A DNA stretch of 64,000 bases from Usnea hakonensis. Its lineage: Eukaryota > Ascomycota > Lecanoromycetes > Lecanorales > Parmeliaceae. The DNA is taken from NCBI GenBank assembly GCA_013423325.1, contig BLJB01000201.1, forward strand, positions 62,001 through 126,000, read 5' to 3'. A program made the translations under genes and the position numbers. Below the pieces are notes generated by a model. That model was not told the DNA's origin, did not search any database, and saw only the letters and a list, made by a program, of their open reading frames with translations. Shown here piece after piece: positions 44,394-55,442 of the stretch; the stretch's first letter is position 1; each line of letters opens with the position of its first letter.

Positions 44394-44783
44394 TGCTTGT
44401 ATTTATTTGGCTAAAAGCTTTGAATCTGGTATGCTTGTTGCGAGATAGTCGAAAGTCTACTGCCGTGGGTAAATGGACACCGCAAGACAAACCATCTTAG
44501 GTGTTTGGTCTGGACTTTTATATCTGAGTATTCATATAGACCGGACATCCCAGACAAAGCAAGGGTCGGGGCCCGCTGCTATTGTATACCGTAGAAGCTC
44601 TTCCTGTTCCGATCTTGATCCTACGGATCCGAGGGGCAAGAGGTGTCGCCATACGACGAGCCATGTCAGTCCAACATATATTTGGGGGACATGAGGGTGG
44701 TATATAGTGGTGGAGTGACATATTTAGAGGCCTCGGGCACACGTATTGTCACCGCATTGTAGGTGTGGCTGTATGACGGAAAA
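44394..44783. promoter_or_regulatory. Shared promoter of ADH and ALDH genes
   Basis: 390 bp between divergent starts. Holds ACGGATCCGAG at about 44624-44634, containing the palindrome CGGATCCG, a CGG-N2-CCG arrangement that a Zn2Cys6 dimer could bind. No gene. Confidence 0.5.
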
Positions 44784-46542
44784 ATGTCAGCTGCAACGCT
44801 TCCCATTGATTCGTGTCTCCCAAAGCTTTGCTGTTTCATCGACAATGAGGTTTGTCGGCCCAAATCACTTCAGCACATATCAACAAGTAGGCATTCTGAC
44901 AAAGATAACAGTATCGCCAAGGCCATGGCAAGGCCTGGACATTGTTCAACCCAAAAGACGCTGAGCCCTTGCAGGAACTCGTAGGAGCCAGCAAAACCGA
45001 TGTCGATAGTGCTGTCGCTGCTGCAACTCAAGCCTTTAAGACCGGCGAATGGGCTATAGCGAGCGGTATCCAGCGGGCGACGTGGTTGAACAAGTTGGCT
45101 GACTTGCTTGAAGAGGAAGAGAATGCGCGGGCCTTGGCAAAATTGGAGAGTTTAGCGACGGGTCGTCCGGTGTCTATGGTTTTGCTGGGAGATTTGCCCC
45201 GTGCCGCCAAAGTTTTCCGATGTATGTCCCTCTTTGTTCCATAAAGTCCTTCCCTGCAATTTGATGGAGGGATTCATGCAGTTGCAATCGCCTGTCTGAC
45301 GAAAGATTGCCATTGCCGGCAGACTACGCTGGATGGGCCGACAAATACAGTGGCGACTCCTATCCGCCAGATGATGGCTTCTATAAGATTGTTGAGCAGA
45401 GGCCTCTGGGAGTGTGTGCAGCCGTAACCGCGTGGAATGCATCCTTACAGTTCCTAGCCTGGAAGGCTGCCCCCGCACTTGCACTTGGGAACACGGTCAT
45501 TGTGAAGCCCAGTGAGAAGTCGCCTCTAGGCACTCTCGCATTTGGCTACTTGGTAAAAGCTGCTGGCGTCCCAGCAGGCGTCCTTAACATCCTTGTCGGT
45601 AAGGTGCAGGGGAGAAGTCTCTACAGTATGCACAAGCAGGCTAGCTAATAAGACATCACCCTAGGTGACGGAAGCGTTGGCCATGCTTTATCCAGCCACA
45701 TGAGCATCCAGAAAATTTCCTTTACGGGCTCACTTGCCACCGGCAAGAAAATCCAAGCCGCCGCGGCCGATTCCAACCTGAAACGCGTTACACTCGAGTT
45801 GGGCGGCAAGAGTCCGGCCATCGTCTTCGATGACGCGGATCTGGACACGGTGATCCTCTGGTCAGTGAGAGGCATCACAGCCAACAGTGGGCAAATCTGC
45901 GCTGCCACCTCGCGCCTCTTAGTCCACGAGAGAATTGCCAACACCGTCATTGGCCGTTTGCAGAACGCTTTCGAAGCCATTGAGGCTACCCTGGGCGCGG
46001 ATCCGCAAGACCCAACGACAACCTATGGGCCCCTAGTCGATAAAGCGCAGTACGAAAAAGTTCTCGAGTATATCAGCGAAGGAGCAAAGAGTGCGGAGGT
46101 TCTAGTTGGTGGCAAAACGCAGACTGTGGCTAAGGGCTACTATGTGGCACCGACAATCTTCAAGAACGTGGACTGCAACTCCAAGATCTACAGGGAGGAA
46201 GTTTTTGGTCCTGTCTTGTGCGTCGAGACGTTCAAGACGGAAGAGGAGGCACTAAAGATGGCAAATGATACGGAATACGGTCTTGCTGGTCAGCACTCCT
46301 GGTTCTCAAGTCGAGTGGGTATGAACTTAATCTATACTGTAGGCTCAATATACACTCAAGACATAAGCCGTGCAATTCGCATTTGGCGCCATGTTGAGGC
46401 AGGTACAGTCTGCATCAATTGCGCCGCAATGGTGGGGCCACAGGTGCCGACTGGCGGGTTCAAAAGCAGCGGTTTTGGTAGGGAGCTGGGGGAATACGCA
46501 CTACGCCATTACGCCGAGCCTCGGACGATTTGGATCAAGTGA
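44784..46542 (+). CDS. NAD(P)-dependent aldehyde dehydrogenase
   Basis: Five exons (44784-44849, 44912-45221, 45323-45598, 45665-46288, 46343-46542) give 492 codons, 491 aa, a normal ALDH length. The opening exon reads to F-I-D-N-E and continues Y-R-Q-G-H-G-K after splicing. General base Glu in L-E-L-G-G-K-S-P; nucleophilic Cys in N-S-G-Q-I-C-A-A-T-S-R; cofactor contacts K-P-S-E-K-S-P and F-T-G-S. The Y-G-L-A-G segment is split by intron 4. It oxidises an aldehyde to a carboxylic acid in the cytosol. Paired with the divergent ADH; in this cluster a labdane aldehyde is the likely substrate (inference). Confidence 0.94.
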
Positions 46543-47004
46543 GTAAAAACTTCCTAAAGTCACGTAGCGGCTCATTATTAACAGCATTGTGACAATAGTA
46601 TGACTACATAAATGCTTTGATGAGTAAGACCGTCTACATATGACCATTTGTGTTGCAATCTCTTATGCTCCAACAGTCTTTGACTAGACTGATATGAGCG
46701 TCTATGTTGACCACAGGCTGTTTTGCAATGCAAGAACGAGCGCGGCTGCGCAATCGCCTCCACGCAAGCTGCGATATACGAGCATAGCTAGCTCAGATAG
46801 AGCTGGGCACTTCACTGAGCACCGATGAGCCTTTCAGCATTCTGCAGCAAAAGAGCGAGACAACCATAATTTGACGAAGATTGTACCATGCTTTTCATTG
46901 TTAAAAGGCCAAGGCGTGCGCCTGCGATCAAATCCAAATTGTTAGCCTATTTATGATCATTTGTACAGAGAAGACAAAGCTTGTTGTACCTTTGCAACGA
47001 CAAT
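46543..47004. other. Convergent intergenic region
   Basis: About 460 bp between ALDH and the SnoaL-like gene. No gene-like frame beyond a short minus one at 46578-46763. Nothing else seen. Confidence 0.5.
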
Positions 47005-47742
47005 CTAGTCATATCCCAAGATAGAGACATTGCCGAATAAAGGACCCTGCCAACGTATCCTTAGCAAGCTGTAATGGCGGCAGCCCTCTCCATGTGGCAG
47101 GAGAGAGGGAAAATACTTACAGGATAGATCATTGTCCTTTCGATAATTTTCCATTCGCCTGTTGTCGAGTCCTTCACCCAATTATCCTCATACGTGCCCC
47201 AAGCCCAGAGACCCTGTGTCCACACAACAATCCATCAGTTGAATGCAAAGCGGGAGATGTGACTATGGGAAACAACATCACCGCCTTACCTGCCCATAGA
47301 ACTTACCGGTGCCAAAGTGGCTGGCAGTGAAATACGTGGCGCTCCTGGCGGTGGTGCCGCCTACGTCGACGTCAATCAACTGAGTGGAGAGTGCATGCTG
47401 AGTAGTGATCTGAGCCGTTGACTTTTTCAAGCCTTCCTGCAGCACAGACAGAGGGTGGAAGGCACCAATGAGAGCTGAGTAATTTGCCCAGACATTGTCA
47501 TGGAAGACCATATCGAGGCGGTCCCATTGCTTGCCGTCGACGAGGAAAGGGTACAGACTGAGCGTTTGCTGGATCTGCATGACAGCGACGCTGTCCCGAA
47601 CTTGGGTGACTGCGGCGAAAGAGGCTGGCAGAGCGGCAGGTTCGAGGGCGACGGTGGGCGTGCCCATCTGGGGACCGCACTGTGTTGCTATCATTGACAC
47701 GGCTGTGGGGAGGAGAGTCATGAAGTATTGCCCGAAAGCCAT
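47005..47742 (-). CDS. SnoaL-like (NTF2-fold) protein
   Basis: Three exons (47290-47742, 47121-47213, 47005-47046) splice in phase to 196 codons, 195 aa. After a hydrophobic N-terminus (M-A-F-G-Q-Y-F-M-T-L-L-P) comes the domain: V-Q-I/M-Q-Q-T-L-S-L-Y-P-F-L-V-D-G-K-Q-W-D-R-L-D-like helix and V-F-H-D-N-V; later H-A-L-S-T-Q-L-I-D-V and W-K-I-I-E-R-T-M-I-Y-P. This is the SnoaL_4-type NTF2 fold. Fungal biosynthetic clusters use such small folds as cyclases, isomerases or dehydratases (for example Trt14 and relatives in meroterpenoid pathways). Asp and His residues that could act are present, but the reaction cannot be named. It is divergent from HMG-CoA synthase. Confidence 0.85.
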
Positions 47743-48399
47743 CCTGGTGTTGGCTGCTGGTCGCTGTGGTGGACAGCTAAGAAGCTGAACGATACTTCAG
47801 ATGCACTACGATTGTTCAAGAAAGGCCCAAGACTAAACTCTCTCTGGCCAAGGAAGGGCGGACAGTGGATGCCTGGAGACGCAGGGATCGGATTTGTTGC
47901 CATCAAAGTGTATCGAAACAGGTGATATGGCAGAAAGAGACACTAATGATGACACTTACCGGTCTAGTGGTTACATTCGCTATCATGATCTTTTGGGTGA
48001 TGGCTTACTCACATGCACTGTATGTGGGAGCGGCAGACGTCCAAGGGAGAGGAGCAGTGGATCAATCCTGTGGATCTCCAGTAACTCCCTCTCTGGCTTG
48101 ATCCATCCCCACCGACACCCTCCGATTGATTTCTAGGATTCCTCTAGTATGCCGTTGCTTGCGCAATTCATCATGCACCATCATGTACTCTATGCCTACG
48201 ACCCTCGCTTTGAATTCTCGCTTTGAACGCTCGCTTCAATCCTCGCTACTATTCCTGCATGCATTAGCGGAAGGAAATCGTTCGGCACTAAACCGTTTTC
48301 AGATTCCAAGTCACGGGCACAGGCATTGATTGCAAGCACCAATTGGTCTTTGTAATATGCTTCAAACGTATATTGTCGCCTGATCAGATATTGCAAGAT
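47743..48399. promoter_or_regulatory. Shared promoter of SnoaL-like and HMGS genes
   Basis: 657 bp between divergent starts. No supported gene. A TCGGATCC-type site lies just downstream, on the opposite strand within HMGS intron 2 (about 48642). Confidence 0.45.
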
Positions 48400-50023
48400 A
48401 TGAACATGACACCAAAAAACATTGGTATCAAGGCTATTGATATCTACGTCCCCAACCTGGTAGGTAGCACAGGCCCTTATCGAATAAGCCTGAACACCAG
48501 TCTCACAACACCAAAAGTGCGTTGATCAAGCCCAGTTGGAGCTATTCGATGGAGTGAGCGAGGGCAAATACGTGATAGGCTTGGGCCAGACGCGTATGAG
48601 CGTCTGCAACGACCGCGAAGGTGAGACTATGCCTCTGTAGGATCCGATGGCAGCATCGAGTCTTTACTGATTTTGTAAGATATTTATTCCATCACGCTGA
48701 CAGTTGTGTCGTCGTTGCTCCGCAAGTACAAAATCGACCCTCGAGACATTGGACGCCTCGAGGTTGGAACGGAGACATTACTTGACAAGTCGAAATCCGT
48801 CAAGAGTGTATTGATGCAGCTCTTTGCCCACAATAATACCAACATTGAAGGCGTAGACACTGTCAATGCTTGCTACGGCGGCACCAACGCGCTCTTTAAC
48901 GCGCTCCATTGGGTCGAATCATCCTCCTGGGATGGTCGATTGGCCATTGTCGTCGCCGGTGATATTGCCGTGTATGGCCGCGGGGCAGCCAGACCGACTG
49001 GCGGTGCAGGCGCGGTCGCAATGGTCATTGGACCGGACGCACCTATTTCTCTGCAAAATGGGATCCGGGGAAGCTATATGCAGCATGAGTATGATTTCTT
49101 CAAGCCTGACCTCCGAAGCGAGTACCCTATAGTGGATGGCCAATATTCTCTGCAGTGTTACACTAGAGCCCTCGACGCATGCTACAAAGCATACAAAAGC
49201 CGCGAAGAGGCTGTGCACCGGAGCAGCGCTCACTCACTCGCCAACGGCTTGGTGAATGGCGATTCCAACGGCAGGAATGGTTTCAAGGGGCGAAATGGCC
49301 ATTCTGCAGCTGAGGTTGAGAAACCACCCAAGAAATTGGTCAGCGACCGTTTCGACTATATGTGCTTCCACTCCCCCACGTCAAAACTGGTGGCAAAATC
49401 CTTCGCAAGACTCGCCTACAACGACTACCGCGAATTCCCTGACCACGAAAAATTCAAGGAGCTAGACCCTTCACCGCTTGGCATCGACTACGAGGCTTCA
49501 TTCGGAGATCGCCGGATCGAAAAAACATTCATGGGCTTAACGGCCGCGGATTTCATCCGTCGCGTCCAACCCGGAATGACGGTTCCCAACCTGTGTGGAA
49601 ACATGTACACGGCGAGCTTGTACTCGGCGCTCGTGAGTCTGATCAGCAGTTTGGAACCGGCCGAGTTGCTCGGAAAGACCGTGGGCATGTTCAGCTACGG
49701 CTCCGGCCTCGCGAGTACACTCTTCTCTATCAAGATCGTAGGCGACACGTCGGAAGTACGCTCGGCTTTGAACCTGGCGCAGAGATTGGGGGATCGCGTT
49801 GTGATTGATCCGGCGTCGTTCGATAAGGTCAGTCGCATTCGAGGGTGTCACCTTTAGTTCCTTGCGGTTGTGCTGACGTAGAGCCTTATAGGCATTGTCT
49901 ATCCGGGAGGATATTCATATGCGCGCTGACGGCCAGCCGGTTGGAAGCATCGAAAGTTTGGTAAAAGGGACTTACTACCTGACGAGTATCGATGGCTGGC
50001 GACGATCGTATCAAATTGCTTGA
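48400..50023 (+). CDS. Hydroxymethylglutaryl-CoA synthase, cluster copy
   Basis: Four exons (48400-48459, 48518-48620, 48680-49827, 49892-50023) total 481 codons, 480 aa, the normal length. Catalytic residues are in place: Glu in E-V-G-T-E-T-L, Cys in V-N-A-C-Y-G-G-T-N-A-L-F-N, and His in F-H-S-P-T-S-K-L. It condenses acetyl-CoA with acetoacetyl-CoA to HMG-CoA in the cytosol. An Asn/Gly-rich insert (about residue 225-250) interrupts the otherwise standard sequence. Ascomycetes need one such gene for sterols; a second copy inside a terpenoid cluster is best read as dedicated precursor supply, though the window cannot show whether another copy exists. Confidence 0.95.
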
Positions 50024-50896
50024 TTACTGATCGAATCAGAGGGATCCTTAATACCCGAATGATTCTGTTCGTCGAGATACTGTGCTGTGGGTGTTGCATG
50101 GAGCTTTGAGTGGAAACATGTGCGTCTGGAAAGTAGATTAGACTAGACCTAAACGTCACGAATGTCGTCTCTTTTCCATTACTACGCCATATTTGCAAAG
50201 CATGCAGAGATACAGTTTCGCATCCACCCATACATGCATCCATCTCCCCACGCCCAATGTTACAGCTCCCTTGCAAAGACGGTGGTCTAAATTATTGAAC
50301 CTTTCTTCTTTTTCTCAGAAAGTTCCTTGAAGTGGAGCACCACATCCACAAACGCCTTCAAAGATAGACTCCTCCATATATATCCTCATTCTCGGCATCC
50401 AAATTCATAATCAAGTCTAGTCTCTGCCATTGCTCACCTGCCATTCAGGCAACCAGAGAAACTGCATCTGGACAGTCCCTCCTCCCCATCGCCAAACCTT
50501 CGTCCTCACCATGTCTCATGCATGCAGAAGCCGTAGAGCCGCGGAGTAATATCGCGGGATAGGTAAGAATAATGCGTATTTCAAGGTTGTAAGCAGAGTC
50601 ATGATACTCTCATGGGTTTGGTGATTGGATTGGTACGTCTCTCCCACGCATCCGCCGAAGGGATCAAGCCGACAGACTCCATCATCCACACGAATACGAG
50701 CAAGTGTCCAACTAAGTACCTACCTTAAGGTACATAAGGTAAGATACATATGGCGGTTGCATTGACAGGACCATCTTCCCACCATTTTCCCTCAAACCTC
50801 CATCTTACCTACCGCCAAGCTCGCGCTCTACTGACGCAGCCCCGAACATTCGAGAGGCAGCTATAGCGATCCAATTAAACTCATTCAAGGTCCACC
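50024..50896. other. Intergenic, no gene recognised
   Basis: About 870 bp between HMGS and the DUF4334 gene. The right third is C/T-rich and looks like a promoter and leader. A minus frame at 49899-50276 overlaps the HMGS last exon and is a shadow. Confidence 0.5.
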
Positions 50897-51682
50897 ATGG
50901 CAAAGTATGCCCTCACGTTCCCCACGCACCGTCCCTCCCCGGATCCACCACATCCTCCCCTGCAGACTAAAAGAAAAAGAAAGCAGAAACCCGCCACGAG
51001 AAAAGAGACCTGAACCGCATAGCTGACAGAAACCCTCGCGCACCATCAGCAGCAGTAGCAGCAGTTCCGAAGAAGCCTTTCTAGCCCTCAGCCAGCGCGG
51101 CGGCCCGATCTCCGAGTCCGAAGTCGAAGCAATCTACGACTCGCTACGACCGTTCCAACCATCCCTCCTCATCGGCGAGTGGGAGGGCGGCAGCCTCGAC
51201 ACGGGCCATCCAGGCCACAAGATGCTGGCCGCGATGCGGTGGGCGGGGAAGAGTTTCCGGTCGGTCGACGATGCGGATCCGATTGTCGTGTTGGATGAAA
51301 GGGGGAAGAGGGTGCGGAATGAGGAGTGGGGAAGCGCGTCGGTGGGTTCCGTTTATGTATTCGTGGTGATGACGGCAGTGGCAGTAGCGCTGCCAGCTTA
51401 CGCCTCTCCTCCCCTCTCCTCCCTTCTTGCCTTGCCTTGCCCTTTTTCGCGAAGGAGCCCAAATTAACTTTTTTGGCGTGCGTGCTCCGCGCGAACGGCA
51501 AACAGTTGCGAGAGATGGTCTTTCGCGGCGTGACTTCCACTGCCATGATCTACGACACCCGGCCCATTTTTGATCACTTCCGGTACGTGAGCGAGGATAT
51601 GGTGCTCGGGGCCATGGAATGCCCCAAGGTCAAGGGGCCCGGTGGGACCTACTACTTCTTCTTAACGCGGCTCAAGGAGTGA
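50897..51682 (+). CDS. GXWXG / DUF4334 protein
   Basis: Small protein of about 185 aa from at least two exons. The main exon (about 51048-51341) reads L-S-Q-R-G-G-P-I-S-E-S-E-V then the family motif L-I-G-E-W-E-G-G (GXWXG), and the last exon (about 51489-51682) carries L-R-E-M-V-F-R-G-V-T-S-T-A-M-I-Y-D-T-R-P-I and Y-Y-F-F-L-T-R (DUF4334). The intron at 51342-51488 has a clear GT donor and CAG acceptor. The first exon is uncertain: the ATG at 50897 does not join in phase with any donor I tried. The family is common in fungi and bacteria with no proven reaction. It sits between HMGS and GGPP synthase, so a part in the pathway is possible. Confidence 0.7.
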
Positions 51683-52030
51683 GGCGGAAACCCTGGAGAG
51701 GGAATCTTTGATTTTGAATTTGGGTCTGGCTGTGGAATGGCGTTGGATCTGATTGATATGCTTGACAGAGCGAGGCATGGCTTCTGGTTTGAAGGTGTTT
51801 GTAATTCAATGATGAGGATGATCCAACGATGGTCCCATTCAAGAGAGAGGAAGGGAGAGGAAACAAGGCAGCAGCTTGGTTTGTTGTTCCGTAGCAGGGA
51901 AAGCGAGTCTAAATATTAAGTTTATGTTACGATCCAGGCTATATGTCCGTAGAAGGAAAGTAAAGTATACTTCAACTTAGCTAATACCAAGAAATCCGCC
52001 ACCCGTCTACTCTCGTAGCCACCCGTAGTA
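51683..52030. other. Convergent intergenic region
   Basis: About 350 bp between the DUF4334 gene and the C2H2 gene, no supported frame. Confidence 0.5.
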
Positions 52031-53276
52031 TCAGTATGAATGACTACCTTTCGTCGGCCCACAGATGCGCTTCGCCTCATGTGCATTACGTGCCGAACTA
52101 CGGGAGAAACACGCATTGCAAAATGAGCACCGGAGCTTCCCCAATTTCCCCGACCGTTCTCGCTGATGCCGTATGAAATTGCTCTTGTTTGAAAATTTCC
52201 GGCCACGGCAGCAGGAGTCCCAGCAGCGAAGATCCTGGTCATCGTCTTTCAAGGGAGCGGAGGACGATCTCGTGGACGAGGCACTGTCGTCGCTGCTTGA
52301 ATTGCCGTCTTTTGCTGGCGGCAGTGCTGATGAAGTGGTGGAGGCTACGGCACCGGTGAGCCGCTCCAATTTTCGGTTGAGCAGGGTGATTGTAAGGGCA
52401 TCCTGTTCGTCACGCACGGAACTGGCGACCATGTCAGCTTACGACAAGGTTGGACTATGGTAACAGCACCACATCATGCTTCGAAGAGGAGGGGGGGAGG
52501 ATAGCCTTACCCGGAGGAGCACTGCAAAGATTTCAGAGCGTGGCGTAGGCTTTGTAGCAGTTGGGTAGCGTCTGGAGTGAATGGCTCTTGTTCTGGCGCT
52601 TGTTCCTCTGCCACTGATTGCGAGCTTGACGAGCGCTTCCGGGGACTTGTCACTGTCTTTGCCTCCTCTTGAGCCTCCTGTACGGACCGAGCCGTTAGAG
52701 ATGGAGGAGATGGAGGAGTGCCAAGTGGAGCGAACGGCTGGACCAGCTCGCTCCCACTAGCATGCCGCGATCTTGAGGGCGGGAAGTGAGCGGCTAGAGG
52801 GGGAGAAGGTGAGGAAAAGATCCTCGATGGCTTATGAGAGTGAGATGGATCAGACAATAAGAGGTCCCATGCTTGTCTAAGAGGCGAAGAGGTATTAGCA
52901 AATTATCTTTCATCTACCTACTCTGCAGTGGACGGATCAAGTTCAATGTAAAGTATTTGGTAGGAAACAACTTGAAGCGCTACTCGTGGACCTGAGTCGA
53001 CATGTACTCGTATTGCCTTAGCCCGAAACAACCCCGACAATTCATGACTCTGGGGACTCTATGTTGGGGGTTGACCCCTGAAGTTGGGCGCATAGAAGCG
53101 CATTGTCCGGGCAACTTTCCAGGTCGAGCATTACTAGCGCATGTCCCAGAACTTTCCGTGTCGACCTCAGTACCTTTAATGTACTGGATTCTGATTTCAA
53201 ATATGTCGTTGCCGTAATTGGCTCGGCATATGAGAAGAAAAAATGAGAGGCAGGCTTACGCAAATGTAGAAGACAT
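52031..53276 (-). CDS. C2H2-type zinc finger protein
   Basis: Three exons. A 17-bp first exon (53260-53276) gives M-S-S-T-F-A and joins across a 383-bp intron to Q-A-W-D-L-L-L (exon 2, ending at 52523 or so), followed by a Ser/Pro/Glu-rich part; exon 3 begins near 52441. The C-terminus holds two zinc fingers: L-R-C-W-D-S-C-C-R-G-R-K-F-S-N-K-S-N-F (first) and L-R-C-S-F-C-N-A-C-F-S-R-S-S-A-R-N-A-H (second), a paired form frequent in fungal regulatory proteins of unknown role. The first intron is long for this genome, so the N-terminus is provisional. Divergent from GGPP synthase; may regulate the cluster or be a bystander. Confidence 0.7.
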
Positions 53277-53956
53277 ATTGTTCAGCGCCTTGAAGCCGCA
53301 GCCGTTATCGCCAAGATGCTCCGAGGCTCAAAAATCAGTATGTTGAAAGTTGGATGTTATACAACCAGCAGCGGAGAGCGAGCCTACAGTATTTACTTTT
53401 ACTCGTGATGTTACATTCATCAAGTAAGCATGCTCATGGCCTGTGCTACATTGAGCGAGAGAATAGGGTTATCATGGCTGCATGACAAAGGATGGCCAAG
53501 GCAGTAATTTAGGCATGGATGAGTCAGGACGAGAGTACAGGAGTACATCCCACTCTCCGTCTCATTCGCTGTTGATGAAGACTAAGGTAATGACTACTTA
53601 TAAGGTCAGGTGACTACCTTGCTCAGTAGAATCGGCTCCCATAAGTGGAATCATCTGCTGCTGATCTATCTGCATGTCAGCCGCATACACATGATACAGA
53701 TGATAGGATTACTGCAGGATCACCATACTAAATCCTCATCCAGCTTTACCTCTCGGAGAATTCGGCGACCGTCTTCAATCCACATCTTGAAATACCAATA
53801 ACGAATCTGAATCAGCCAACCAACAGAATTCTTACTCCCTTTCTCAAATTTTATCCGAAGCATAATTTGCTCTGCTCGCCAAATTTCCACGAATAATGCT
53901 CGAAATGCATTATACCCTGACCTTGATAATACCGCCTTTGAGAAAGGTACCCTATC
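53277..53956. promoter_or_regulatory. Shared promoter region of C2H2 and GGPP synthase genes
   Basis: 680 bp between divergent starts, AT-rich with no supported gene. The plus frame at 53610-53801 has no family resemblance. Confidence 0.5.
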
Positions 53957-55327
53957 ATGCCTATCTCCACTGCCTTACCTGCCGTTGCGAGCCCCCATCC
54001 ACTTCAGCTTGACACTCGGGCAACTATCGATAGCATAGTCCCCAACGAAGACACAAGATCCGAAGATGAAAGGACGAGCGGCAGCTCTCACTCTGACAGC
54101 GTAGGCAAGTCATCGACTTCAAGCTGGCCGAGTGAGGGAGACGCTGCCGCGTGCCATGGCGGGATGTTCAAACATCAGAGAGATAGTTCGATCGAATCCC
54201 AGATGTCTTGCACCTGGAGCGAAGAGAAAGAAAATGTAAACTCTGCCTATCCGGTCCTGATCTTGTCAGAATCATGCTAATCTGTACCGGAAGACGGTGC
54301 GGAAACCATACGACTATATCGTATCCTTAGGAGGCAAGGCTTTCCGCAGACAGTTCCTGTTTGCTTTGAATGCCTGGTTGCAGGTAGATGAGGAGTCTTG
54401 CGAGGTCATTGACGACGTTGTATCTATGCTACATAATAGCTCATTACTGTAAACCCAAACAATGGTCATTGTGTCAAGGTCAAGAAAGATTGACCAATAT
54501 ACCGCAGTATTGATGACATCCAGGACGAGTCTAAACGGCGCCGTGGCGCGCTGTCTGCACATGAGGTGTTTGGCATTGCACAAACCATCAACGCGGCCAA
54601 TTACGTCTACTTCAAAGCGCAAGATCGGCTTCGGAAGCTGGAAAATTGGCCGCAAGCGTTTCTCGTCTTCAACGAGGAGTTGTTGAATCTGCACCGTGGC
54701 CAAGGGATGGAGCTCCACTGGCGCGACACCCTTCAGCCGCCCTCAGAGGCCGACTACCTCCAGATGGTTGGGAACAAGACTGGTGGGTTGTTCCGGTTGA
54801 TTCTACGACTGCTGCAGTGTGGCAGCAGTCGTATCGAATATGGCATTGAACCCTTGGTTGATACCATTGGGCTGATGTTCCAAATCCTGGACGACTACAA
54901 AAACTTAAAAGATGACAAGGTACGTCTCCATTCAGCCCACTGCCCCATAGCGAGTTCAAATTCCAAGTAAAGAATAGTTTCGGCATCACCATTCTGACCG
55001 TCAGGTCAGATGAACGCGGAAAAAGGCTACTGCGACGACCTGACCGAAGGCAAATTCTCATTCCCCATCAGCCACGCCATGTGGGTCGACGACCCACGCA
55101 AAGACGAGATCCTCCGGATTCTGAAGATCAAGACTACAGACGATGACGTCAAAGCGTACGTTGTGCAATGTCTGGCCACGTCCGGTAGCCTGGCGTACAC
55201 GGAGCGGGTGCTCGAGGGGCTGTACGAGCGCGCGAGGACGATTCTGGATGGGATCTCGCAACGGAATACTGCGGTCGAGGCACTACTTGAGCAGATGATG
55301 CTGGGTCTGAAGAAGGCTAGTGCTTAA
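53957..55327 (+). CDS. Geranylgeranyl diphosphate synthase, cluster copy
   Basis: Four exons (53957-54235, 54294-54448, 54508-54919, 55010-55327) give 388 codons, 387 aa. The first aspartate motif is D-D-I-Q-D, formed across intron 2, and the second is D-D-Y-K-N. H-N-S-S-L-L-I and G-Q-G-M-E-L-H-W-R are typical of fungal GGPPS. An N-terminal Ser/Asp-rich stretch of about 95 residues precedes the core (E-N-T-V-R-K-P-Y-D-Y), longer than in housekeeping enzymes but usual in secondary-metabolite copies. It couples FPP or shorter units with IPP to give GGPP, the substrate of the class II cyclase. No terpene cyclase domain is fused to it. Confidence 0.95.
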
Positions 55328-55442
55328 ATTAGGTTTTCTGTACTCCGTATGAGCATAGAATTTTCCAATTATGGAAGCTAGGATGGAGTGTTTTTTGGGG
55401 AAGGTGAACTGTCAATTTCTATCGACCCAGCTACTGCTGCAG

